From the NCBI GenBank assembly GCA_020439485.1, contig JAGQSP010000147.1, positions 370 through 9,515 on the forward strand: a stretch of DNA of 9,146 nucleotides, given 5' to 3'. The translations under genes and the position numbers were made by a program. This document shows positions 1 to 6,014 of this stretch, in pieces (the stretch's first letter is position 1; each line of letters starts with the position of its first letter). Below the pieces are notes generated by a model that was given only the letters and a program-made list of their open reading frames with translations, did not search any database and was not told the DNA's origin. The DNA is from Acidimicrobiales bacterium. GTDB lineage: Bacteria; Actinomycetota; Acidimicrobiia; Acidimicrobiales; Poriferisodalaceae.

Positions 1-21
1 TACACCCGAAAGCGGACCCAT
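1..21 (-). CDS. 5' end of a probable CoA-transferase family III (CaiB/BaiF) gene, partial
   Basis: Only seven codons are present before the window ends, reading MGPLSGV. The ATG at 21-19 is preceded by AGGAG (complement of 28-32) with a 6-base gap, a near-ideal Shine-Dalgarno sequence, so a real start is likely. It lies 39 bases past the stop of the alpha/beta hydrolase on the same strand, so the two are probably co-transcribed. An N-terminus of the form MGPLxGV is typical of CaiB/BaiF CoA transferases and alpha-methylacyl-CoA racemases, which act on acyl-CoA thioesters. That assignment rests on seven residues and family memory and is tentative; the presence of a start is much surer than the product. 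Confidence 0.5.
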
Positions 22-27
22 TGTGTT

Positions 28-32
28 CTCCT
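28..32 (-). promoter_or_regulatory. Ribosome binding site of the left-edge gene
   Basis: AGGAG on the minus strand, six bases before the ATG at 21. It is the best Shine-Dalgarno match in the window and is what makes the left-edge seven codons credible as a gene start. Confidence 0.7.
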
Positions 33-60
33 GAATCAGTAGGCGAGACTCGAAATCTGC

Positions 61-933
61 TCAGCCGGCTCGCTGGGCCAGCCGACGTGCTTGGTCGATG
101 TAGCTGTCCCACAGCGACCGCGGAAGATCGTGGCCCATGCCGTCGTAGATGACAAGCTCGGCACCATCGATGGCTTCGGCCGTGGCCACACCACCCGACA
201 TGTCGATGAGGGTGTCCTTCGAACCGTGGATGACGAGGGTGGGCGCGGTGATGGCGGCCAGCCGGGCCGTGCGGTCACCGTCGGCCATGACCGACGTGTA
301 CTGGTGAGCTGTGCCGTCGGGGTGGAAACAACGATCGTATTGAGCGGCGACGTACTGGCGGGCCTCGTCCTCGTCGTAGTCGTCGCTGGCCCAGATCCGC
401 CTGCGGAGCAGGTCGTCCTCGATGTATGAGCTGCGCTCGGTGGGCGCTGGTTCGGTCAATGCCGCCAGCGCCTCGGGTGTCGAGCGGCCGACCTCACGGT
501 TGCCCGTTGTCGACATCACAGACGTGATCGACCTGACGCGCTCTGGGAAGACATAGCCCATGGTCTGCACGATCATCCCACCCATCGACATGCCCCACAC
601 GTGAGCCGACTCGACCTCGAGGGCGTCGAGAACCGCCATGCCGTCGGCGGCCATGTCGGCTACCGAATAGGCAACCGGGGCGGGCTCGCCTGCGGCCAGG
701 GCCTGTGCAACCTGGGAAATCGACGGCGGCGGAGTTGGGGTCTTGGTGCTGAGACCGACGTCGCGGTTGTCGTAGCGCACAACGTGAAAGCCAGCTGTCG
801 CAAACCCCAGACAGAGGGCGTCGCGATAGGCGATCATCTGGCTGCCGAGCCCGTTCACCAGCAACAGCGTCGGGTCGCCTCGGCGACCAAAGGTCTCGAA
901 CTCGATTTCGTAGTCGCCGTTGGTGGTGCGCAC
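61..933 (-). CDS. Alpha/beta hydrolase, RdmC/esterase-like
   Basis: A 290-residue serine hydrolase of the alpha/beta fold, presumably cytoplasmic: no signal peptide or membrane segment is visible. The catalytic triad can be placed: nucleophile Ser116 in GMSMGG, Asp240 in HGSKDTL, and His268 in GMGHDLP. The strand VNGLG (26-30) would carry the oxyanion loop, and RYDNRDVGLS (53-62) is the motif seen in RdmC-type aclacinomycin methylesterase relatives and many actinobacterial esterases. The helical lid spans about 145-225. Start: the GTG at 933 has GGAG (942-945) eight bases upstream and directly precedes the conserved part; the frame stays open to 1188 but that stretch overlaps the upstream gene and has no hydrolase character. 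It follows the bPH2/SHOCT gene by 25 bases, suggesting one operon. The substrate (ester, thioester or lactone) cannot be read from the sequence. Confidence 0.88.
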   Translation of the reverse strand: MRTTNGDYEIEFETFGRRGDPTLLLVNGLGSQMIAYRDALCLGFATAGFHVVRYDNRDVGLSTKTPTPPPSISQVAQALAAGEPAPVAYSVADMAADGMAVLDALEVESAHVWGMSMGGMIVQTMGYVFPERVRSITSVMSTTGNREVGRSTPEALAALTEPAPTERSSYIEDDLLRRRIWASDDYDEDEARQYVAAQYDRCFHPDGTAHQYTSVMADGDRTARLAAITAPTLVIHGSKDTLIDMSGGVATAEAIDGAELVIYDGMGHDLPRSLWDSYIDQARRLAQRAG

Positions 934-941
934 CCAAGGGT

Positions 942-945
942 CTCC
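942..945 (-). promoter_or_regulatory. Ribosome binding site deciding the hydrolase GTG start
   Basis: GGAG on the minus strand, eight bases before GTG 933. It sits just beyond the stop codon of the upstream gene and supports the GTG start over a longer overlapping form. Confidence 0.55.
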
Positions 946-958
946 GTGGTCGTGTGGC

Positions 959-1570
959 CTACATGCGATCGAGCAGATCGCGCCGCTTGGCCTCGAACTC
1001 CTCGTCGCTGACCAGCCCCTGACGACGAAGCTCGTCGAGTTGCTTGATCTTTGCTGCGACATCGTCGGTCGGTGCCTGCGGTGCAGCACCGTAGCCCCGA
1101 TCGTTCTGCCGGTCGATCTGGCGGTAGATCTCGTTTTGGATGGCGTCTGGTTTGCGCACGTTCGAGAACCGCGACTGACCGCTTTCACCGGCCGATTCGA
1201 TCAGAAGATCGCCGGCGCCGATCATTCGCTCGAACAGCGACTGGCGAAAGTTGATGTTGTCGATTCGGCCGACGGGCAACTCGACACCGCGCTTGGTCAG
1301 CACACCCGTCCTGAAGATGAGGCGTTCGCTGGACAACACGAAGAAGGTCTGCGCCCACTTCGTGTACACCACGCCCAGGTTGATGATGGCTGCCAGCAGC
1401 AGAGCCCAGCCCAGCCACCCGACGTATGCGACGTCGATGACGTTCAGGACAACAGCGGCGGCGAGGGCCGCGACCAGCAACGCAACCGACTGAGAAAACA
1501 CCCACCAGTGCGGTTTGAGGTTGAGGATCAATTCCTCACGCTCGTTCAGGTAGTCATCGGGAAACGCCAT
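959..1570 (-). CDS. Membrane protein with bPH2 (YdbS/YdbT-like PH) and C-terminal SHOCT domain
   Basis: 203 residues. Two hydrophobic helices at about 24-44 and 48-69 form a membrane hairpin. Residues about 70-150 match the bacterial PH domain bPH2: a beta-rich stretch with VLSSERLIFRTGVL (78-91), GRIDNINF (101-108) and GDLLIESAG (120-128). A Gln/Pro-rich linker (about 151-168) leads to a SHOCT helix pair at 171-203 (KIKQLDELRRQGLVSDEEF), a short terminal module common in membrane and oligomerising proteins. The likely role is a membrane-anchored cytoplasmic scaffold or lipid-facing module; no enzymatic motif is present and the function is unknown. Start: ATG 1570 has no Shine-Dalgarno sequence, but TAGTCT lies eight bases upstream, so a leaderless transcript is likely. 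The gene begins 37 bases past the oxidase stop and probably opens its own unit with the hydrolase behind it. Confidence 0.85.
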   Translation of the reverse strand: MAFPDDYLNEREELILNLKPHWWVFSQSVALLVAALAAAVVLNVIDVAYVGWLGWALLLAAIINLGVVYTKWAQTFFVLSSERLIFRTGVLTKRGVELPVGRIDNINFRQSLFERMIGAGDLLIESAGESGQSRFSNVRKPDAIQNEIYRQIDRQNDRGYGAAPQAPTDDVAAKIKQLDELRRQGLVSDEEFEAKRRDLLDRM

Positions 1571-1584
1571 AGTTCAGAAGACTA
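1571..1584 (-). promoter_or_regulatory. Candidate leaderless promoter (-10) of the bPH2/SHOCT gene
   Basis: The minus strand reads TAGTCT (1579-1584) followed by eight bases and the ATG at 1570. No Shine-Dalgarno sequence is present. A TAnnnT -10 this close to the start codon fits a leaderless transcript. No convincing -35 is seen. Confidence 0.45.
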
Positions 1585-1607
1585 CGCGAGCCGAGGGCCC
1601 CACTTCT

Positions 1608-3611
1608 TCAGCGATCGAGGGGCCCGACGTGAAACACTCTCATCATCTCGTGATCCTCATGGGAGAGGATGTGGCAGTGCCACACGTAGCGCCCCGGCTT
1701 CTCGAACTTGGCCTTGACCCTCACCATCTGTCCGGTGCGTGGTGAACCGTCGGGATCGCCAGGCAGGGCCGTCACCATGTCCTTCGGCGCAGCCTCGTAG
1801 TACTCGGGCCCCACCTGTGTCCGCGGCAGCTTGCGGATGTTCGACACCTCGGGCGACTTGCCCACCGCACCGTTGTGTTGGACTACATCGACCATGCCCG
1901 TGACTTCGTATTCGAAGTCGCGCCTGTCGAGCACCTCGAAGTTCACCTGGTGCAGGTGCACCGGGTGGGCGTCGGCGGTGAAGTTGTAGATCTCCCAGAT
2001 CTCGGTGTCGCCTACAGCGGGATTCTCGGTCGTGGGATGCGACCAGGTGAAGGGGGTGGCTACGCCGCGCCCCCACAGGTTGTCGTCGACGGTGCCAAGC
2101 AGCGGCTGCAGACGGCCGAACTCGTCCTTGCCCTCGAACAAGGCCACCCTGCGTCGCTTTGCGATGCCGCGCACACCGCCGTAGCCACCGATGGCGGTCG
2201 GGTCGAAACGGTCGGGGATCGATGTGTTGGTCCTCTTGACGACGTCGAAGGCCATCACCCTGTCGGTTCGCCGGTCGGGGAACAGGTCATCGACATCGAG
2301 AGCGTCGCCGAACGCTCCCCCGAATGGAGCATCCCCGCCTGCGTTCTTCATGATGACCCGGGTGCCCTTGGGAACCTGCGAGAAGTCGATCACCACGTCG
2401 TACCGACCACCCGGTTCGAACACCAGAGACTCGACCTGCCTGGGCGTGCCCAGACCCTGGTCGCTTCCGACTACCCAGAAGGGCAAAGGTGCGCTTGCAC
2501 TGTCGAGGTCGATTGTACCCCTGGCCGCTGCGACGAACTGCAACACCATGAAGCGCGAATCGCAGCCGTTCAGAAGACGCAGCCGATAGTGACGCCGTTC
2601 GACGTTCTTTCTCGGCCAGAGCTTGCCGTTCACCACGATGTGATCGCCGAAGAACTCGGCGAGGGCTGTCGGCCCACCGTTGGGGAACAGGTCCTCGGGC
2701 AGGTCCGCACCCTCGCCTGTGATGAAATCGTCGTAGAAGGGTTCACCCGGGAACGACGGGAAGAACAGTTCGCCCGTCTTGGTGAACATGCGGTCCTGGA
2801 TGCAGTAGGCCATCTCGTAGGGGAATGCCGGCAGCCCGACCGGGTTGTCATGCCCGCCGGTGTCGATGTCGTCCCGAACGAAGTAGAAGCCGGCCAACCC
2901 GGCATAGACGTTCAGCCGTGTGATTCCGAGGGCGTGGTCGTGGTACCAGAGAGAGCCGGCCGCAACGTCGTTGTCGTACTCGAATGTGTCGGTGAACCCG
3001 CCGTCGACACCCGCCCACTGTGGACCCACCACCTTGTTGCGATGGCTATAGAAGAACTCTGGGTTGCCATCGAACTGATAGTCGGACTTGCCGCCGTGTA
3101 GATGGGTGATCATCGGCACGCCATCGCGTTCGATGGTGCGGTCGTGGTATCCGTGCAGGGCATAACACCAGTGCAGGTTCTCGTCCACGGGCAAGAGGTG
3201 CTGTTTGCCGAGCCGGTTCTTCCACTGGACTCGGGTGACGCCGCCGTCGCGCCTCACCTGGATGGTCGGTCCTGGCCACGAGGGTTCATGGACCCCGTAT
3301 CCCCAGATCGGGGTAGTCAGCTTGGTTCCCGTTGCCGGATCGATGAGCCCGGTCTTGTGGAGCGCGGGAGCGGCCTTCAGGCGGTAGTTGCGCCAACTGT
3401 CCCAGCCGTTCTCGACGAAGTCTTGCAGCACGAAGCTTGGGTCCAACGCATTCGGCGCGCGCTCCACGAACATCGGCTGCCTGGCAGGGTCGCTGAGCCG
3501 AGCCCCGGCTTCGACAGCTGCAGCTGCGTCGAGATGAACCCCCGACCGCAGCGCGTATGCCGCCAAGGCAGCTGCGGAACCACCAAGAAATTGTCTACGC
3601 GAAAGCGCCAT
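1608..3611 (-). CDS. Tat-exported multicopper oxidase (CotA/phenoxazinone synthase-like)
   Basis: 667 residues with three cupredoxin domains. The N-terminus has a Tat signal, SRRQFLGG (4-11), followed by an Ala-rich hydrophobic stretch to about residue 33, so the folded enzyme should leave the cell through TatABC. All copper ligand motifs are present: HLHG (170-173), WYHDH (222-226), HPVHLH (549-554) and HCHILSHEDHEMM (645-657), giving the type 1 site (His549, Cys646, His651, axial Met656) and the trinuclear centre. YHDHALGITRLNVYAGLAGF closely resembles the second motif of CotA and phenoxazinone synthase, so it should oxidise phenols, aminophenols, bilirubin-like compounds or metals with reduction of O2 to water. 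Start: ATG 3611 has AGAGG seven bases upstream and puts the twin Arg at residues 5-6; the in-frame Met at 3656 would bury it. The substrate is unknown. Confidence 0.93.
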   Translation of the reverse strand: MALSRRQFLGGSAAALAAYALRSGVHLDAAAAVEAGARLSDPARQPMFVERAPNALDPSFVLQDFVENGWDSWRNYRLKAAPALHKTGLIDPATGTKLTTPIWGYGVHEPSWPGPTIQVRRDGGVTRVQWKNRLGKQHLLPVDENLHWCYALHGYHDRTIERDGVPMITHLHGGKSDYQFDGNPEFFYSHRNKVVGPQWAGVDGGFTDTFEYDNDVAAGSLWYHDHALGITRLNVYAGLAGFYFVRDDIDTGGHDNPVGLPAFPYEMAYCIQDRMFTKTGELFFPSFPGEPFYDDFITGEGADLPEDLFPNGGPTALAEFFGDHIVVNGKLWPRKNVERRHYRLRLLNGCDSRFMVLQFVAAARGTIDLDSASAPLPFWVVGSDQGLGTPRQVESLVFEPGGRYDVVIDFSQVPKGTRVIMKNAGGDAPFGGAFGDALDVDDLFPDRRTDRVMAFDVVKRTNTSIPDRFDPTAIGGYGGVRGIAKRRRVALFEGKDEFGRLQPLLGTVDDNLWGRGVATPFTWSHPTTENPAVGDTEIWEIYNFTADAHPVHLHQVNFEVLDRRDFEYEVTGMVDVVQHNGAVGKSPEVSNIRKLPRTQVGPEYYEAAPKDMVTALPGDPDGSPRTGQMVRVKAKFEKPGRYVWHCHILSHEDHEMMRVFHVGPLDR

Positions 3612-3653
3612 CGTCCGACCTCTTGTTGTTGGGCTGGAGACGACCCTCGGACG
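3612..3653 (-). promoter_or_regulatory. Oxidase leader: RBS within a potential hairpin
   Basis: The Shine-Dalgarno AGAGG (complement of 3619-3623) lies seven bases before ATG 3611. CGTCCGA (minus strand, 3653-3647) can pair with TCGGACG (3618-3612), a perfect 7-bp stem ending exactly at the start codon and enclosing the RBS in a 28-base loop. The same RBS stretch is also part of a longer-range 11-bp inverted repeat with 3739-3749, so two mutually exclusive folds are possible. Confidence 0.45.
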
Positions 3654-3749
3654 CATGCTGACGCCCCTGGTGACATCCTTGTACTGCCGCCACCCTAAAT
3701 GACTACGGAGAGTAGTATTTCACTCTGAGTGGTCGCCGACAAGAGGTCG
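3616..3749. repeat. 11-bp inverted repeat across the oxidase upstream gap, one arm covering the RBS
   Basis: CGACCTCTTGT at 3616-3626 is the exact reverse complement of ACAAGAGGTCG at 3739-3749. In an oxidase transcript begun upstream of 3749, the 5' arm would pair with the RBS arm and mask AGAGG. A transcript begun inside the gap would lack the 5' arm. The far arm starts directly after the metallopeptidase stop codon. Confidence 0.5.
3702..3731. promoter_or_regulatory. Two adjacent dyads upstream of the oxidase: candidate operator
   Basis: ACTAC-GGAGA-GTAGT (3702-3716) and CACTC-T-GAGTG (3721-3731) are perfect dyads in the only AT-richer part of the 138-bp gap. On the minus strand a TACTCT (3709-3714) and a TAGGGT (3692-3697) offer possible -10 elements in or near the first dyad, so a repressor or activator bound here could control the oxidase. 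The ACTAC/GTAGT arms recall CopY/BlaI-type operators, but that is from memory and unverified. A weak terminator role for the metallopeptidase is an alternative; no T tract follows. Confidence 0.4.
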
Positions 3750-4091
3750 TCAGCCCCAGCCCAACTCGTCCAGGCGGTCGTCGTCGATTCCGAAGTGGTG
3801 AGCGATCTCGTGCAGGACCGTCACCCTGACCTCTTCGATCACCTCGTCCTCGGTCTCGCAGATGGCGCAGATGGTGTTGCGAAAGATGGAGATGCGGTCG
3901 GGCATCACGGCGCTGTAGTCCATGCCCCGTTCGGTCAGCGGTACGCCGTCGTACAAACCCAGAAGGTCGGGGTCGTCCCCATCGATCACGACAAACGCGA
4001 CATTGTCCATCGCGTCGAACAATTCGTCTGGAAGCAGGTCAAGTGCCTCGCCGACGAGTTCTTCGAAGCGTTGGAAGCCGATCAGCTCCAT
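3750..4091 (-). CDS. Small zincin-like metallopeptidase family protein (PF06262 type)
   Basis: 113 residues, the usual length for this family. HEIAHHFGID (94-103) contains the zincin HExxH signature: His94 and His98 would bind zinc and Glu95 would activate water; the following HFGID is typical of this family. MPDRISIFRN (63-72) is the conserved strand preceding the helix. There is no signal peptide, so it should act in the cytoplasm; the physiological substrate of these proteins is not established. Start: ATG 4091 has no Shine-Dalgarno sequence (the upstream bases are CCCCTCC), but TACCGT ends seven bases before it, suggesting a leaderless message. It is divergent from the helicase across 24 bases and shares promoter bases with it. 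The frame stays open upstream into the helicase, but that part is antisense to helicase motifs. Confidence 0.85.
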   Translation of the reverse strand: MELIGFQRFEELVGEALDLLPDELFDAMDNVAFVVIDGDDPDLLGLYDGVPLTERGMDYSAVMPDRISIFRNTICAICETEDEVIEEVRVTVLHEIAHHFGIDDDRLDELGWG

Positions 4092-4115
4092 GGAGGGGAC
4101 GGTAGCGTCTGGGCT
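4092..4115. promoter_or_regulatory. Candidate bidirectional leaderless promoter (metallopeptidase/helicase)
   Basis: The whole divergent gap is 24 bases. Plus strand TAGCGT (4103-4108) is seven bases before the helicase ATG; minus strand TACCGT (4099-4104) is seven bases before the metallopeptidase ATG. The two -10-like hexamers share the TA at 4103-4104. There is no room for separate promoters, and neither gene has a usable Shine-Dalgarno sequence (GGAGGGG at 4092-4098 is 17 bases from the helicase ATG). No good -35 is seen on either strand. Confidence 0.55.
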
Positions 4116-5969
4116 ATGGGCGAGCCGGGCATCGACGATCTGTTGGCCAGGCTCGACGAGTCGCAGCGCATAGCCGTCGACCAACCCGCTACGACATTGC
4201 GCATACTGGCCGGGCCAGGTTCGGGCAAGACGAGGGTTCTGACGGCGCGCATCGCCCGCCGGGCTGCCGACGAGATCGACCCGCGCCGGGCGATGACACT
4301 GACCTTCACCCGACGCGCCGCCAACGAGTTGAGGCAGCGCCTGGCCGCCGCCGGAGTTCGCGACCTGGGCCCGGTGGGCACATTCCATGCCGTTGCGCTG
4401 CAACAGGTGCGCCAGCGCCGGCTGGATAGGGGCAAGGCGGTGCCCCGGATCATCGGCAGCCGGGTGGCTCTGCTGCGATCGCTGGCCGACAATCCAACCC
4501 AGGCCCGCGCCGCCGTAGCCGTCGAAGCGACCATCTCGGCGGGTACCGAGCCACGAAACCGCGTCGAAGCCGACCTCGCCCGGCGCTACAACGAGCACAA
4601 GCGTCGCCAGAACCTGCTCGACTTCGACGACATCCTGGCCGAATGCACCCACATGTTGACCACCGACCAGGCATTCGCCGATGCTCAGCGGTGGCGGTTC
4701 AGGCACTTCTTCGTCGACGAGTTCCAAGACGTCAACCACACCCAATTCGAGCTGTTGCGTGCCTGGCTGGGCGACCGAGACGATCTCTGCGTGGTCGGCG
4801 ACCCAGACCAGGCGATCTACGAGTGGAACGGTGCCGACGCTGCGTATCTGACCGACTTCGAGCGCTGGTTTCCCAACGCCACCACCGTGGCACTCAGCAC
4901 CAACCATCGCTCGGCGGCCCCAATCATCGCCGCAGCCCACGCGGTGCTGGGCGAGCGCGATGTGGTGGTCAGGCGCCAGGCGGGCGCCTCACCCACCACC
5001 AGCGACCACTCCGATCCAGAAGCCGAGGCGCGCTCGACCGTCGAACGCATCCGGTGGGCTCACAGCACTGTTGGGAGATGGTCCGATCATGCCGTGTTGG
5101 CCCGCACCAACGCCCAGCTCGACTTGGTGGCCTCAGCCTTCTCGGCTGCGGGTATCCCCCACCGGATCAGGGGACGTGGCGGTTTGTCTCAAGACCCTGC
5201 TGCTACGGCCATCGTCGACGAGCTGAAGTCTTCAGGGCCTTCCTTTGCCGTGCGGCTGATCGACCTCGAGACCGAACACATCGGGTCCGACGACGCAGAC
5301 GTCGTCTCGCCCGTGCTGGAGTTGGCTCGCGAGTACGTCAGCGGCACCGACCAGCCTCACGGTTCGGGGTTCGCGGCCTGGTTGACCACGTTGCGCGCCG
5401 GCGACGTCGGGGTCGACCACGACGTGGTCGACCTGGTGACGTTCCACGCTGCCAAGGGGCTCGAGTGGCCTCACGTCACCATCGTCGGCACCGAGGAGGG
5501 TCTCGTACCCATGAACGACTCGGCCGAGGAGCGCAGGCTGGCATACGTGGCTGTCACCCGCGCCGAACGGAGCCTGCACCTGTCGTGGTGTCGAAGCCGC
5601 ACGGTTCAAGGCGTGGCCCACGAGCGATATCCGTCCAGGTGGCTCGGTTCGATCAGCACCCAGGCTCCGCCGCCGGTGCCGCCCACCGAAGACCAGCGCC
5701 GAAGCTTCCTGGCTTCGGCCCGCGCCGCCACCATGGCCAGCACCGATGGCGCCACCCGCCGTCGGCTCGAGCGCCTGCAGACGTGGCGCGACACCACGGC
5801 CAGGGCCAGGCGGATCGACCCGGAGGCTCTGCTTCGCGATGAAGCCATGGTTCAGATCGCACGACGAGCGCCGGCCGATTTGGACGAACTGTGCGAAGCC
5901 TCGGGGTTGTCGCCCATACGCCTGCGCCGAGACCACGTGGCAATCCTGGCTGCCATCCACCGCAGCTAG
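4116..5969 (+). CDS. uvrD2: SF1A DNA helicase, UvrD2-like with C-terminal HRDC domain
   Basis: 617 residues. The SF1A motifs appear in order: Q motif (LDESQRIAV, 13-21), Walker A AGPGSGKT (32-39), Ia TLTFTRRAANEL (61-72), GTFHA (88-92), motif II VDEFQD (200-205), motif III GDPDQAIY (228-235), NHRS (263-266), motif V TFHAAKGLEW (442-451) and motif VI EERRLAYVAVTRAE (471-484). Residues about 550-617 look like an HRDC domain (LQTWRDTTARA, then IARRAPADLDEL). It should unwind DNA 3' to 5' using ATP in repair or replication restart. The HRDC tail and the short region between NHRS and motif V (about 175 residues, implying a reduced 2B subdomain) point to actinobacterial UvrD2. The four-cysteine linker described for mycobacterial UvrD2 is absent: only Cys492 and one Cys inside the HRDC follow motif VI. 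Start ATG 4116 follows TAGCGT by seven bases; upstream in-frame sequence is antisense to the metallopeptidase. Confidence 0.92.
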   Translation: MGEPGIDDLLARLDESQRIAVDQPATTLRILAGPGSGKTRVLTARIARRAADEIDPRRAMTLTFTRRAANELRQRLAAAGVRDLGPVGTFHAVALQQVRQRRLDRGKAVPRIIGSRVALLRSLADNPTQARAAVAVEATISAGTEPRNRVEADLARRYNEHKRRQNLLDFDDILAECTHMLTTDQAFADAQRWRFRHFFVDEFQDVNHTQFELLRAWLGDRDDLCVVGDPDQAIYEWNGADAAYLTDFERWFPNATTVALSTNHRSAAPIIAAAHAVLGERDVVVRRQAGASPTTSDHSDPEAEARSTVERIRWAHSTVGRWSDHAVLARTNAQLDLVASAFSAAGIPHRIRGRGGLSQDPAATAIVDELKSSGPSFAVRLIDLETEHIGSDDADVVSPVLELAREYVSGTDQPHGSGFAAWLTTLRAGDVGVDHDVVDLVTFHAAKGLEWPHVTIVGTEEGLVPMNDSAEERRLAYVAVTRAERSLHLSWCRSRTVQGVAHERYPSRWLGSISTQAPPPVPPTEDQRRSFLASARAATMASTDGATRRRLERLQTWRDTTARARRIDPEALLRDEAMVQIARRAPADLDELCEASGLSPIRLRRDHVAILAAIHRS

Positions 5970-5990
5970 ACCCACGAGCTCGCTATATGG

Positions 5991-6011
5991 CGCCGAGAGA
6001 TCCGATCGGCG
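5991..6011. terminator. GC stem-loop between convergent helicase and xthA
   Basis: CGCCGA (5991-5996) pairs with TCGGCG (6006-6011) around a 9-base loop, in the 45-base gap between two converging genes. Position and symmetry suit a bidirectional terminator, but no T tract follows on either strand, so this is only a candidate. Confidence 0.35.
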
Positions 6012-6014
6012 GGC

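Noticed and set aside
934..1188. N-terminal extension of the hydrolase
   Set aside because: It overlaps the bPH2/SHOCT gene in another frame and is Arg/Ser-rich without hydrolase character; GTG 933 has its own ribosome site.
1571..1607. AGAAG/CTTCT pairing as oxidase terminator
   Set aside because: Only 5 bp with a long loop and no T tract; the region is better explained by the -10 of the next gene.
1875..3101. Plus-strand open frame of 408 codons
   Set aside because: Antisense to the multicopper oxidase copper-site coding region, with low-complexity Val/Glu/Gly composition and no motif.
3612..3656. Upstream Met at 3656 as oxidase start
   Set aside because: It would place 15 residues ahead of the Tat motif and has no good ribosome site, whereas ATG 3611 has AGAGG.
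3729..4115. N-terminal extension of the helicase frame
   Set aside because: It is antisense to the metallopeptidase; the helicase Q motif begins about 13 residues after ATG 4116, as expected.
4092..4940. N-terminal extension of the metallopeptidase frame
   Set aside because: It runs antisense through helicase motifs I-III and lacks family similarity; the 113-residue form has normal family length.
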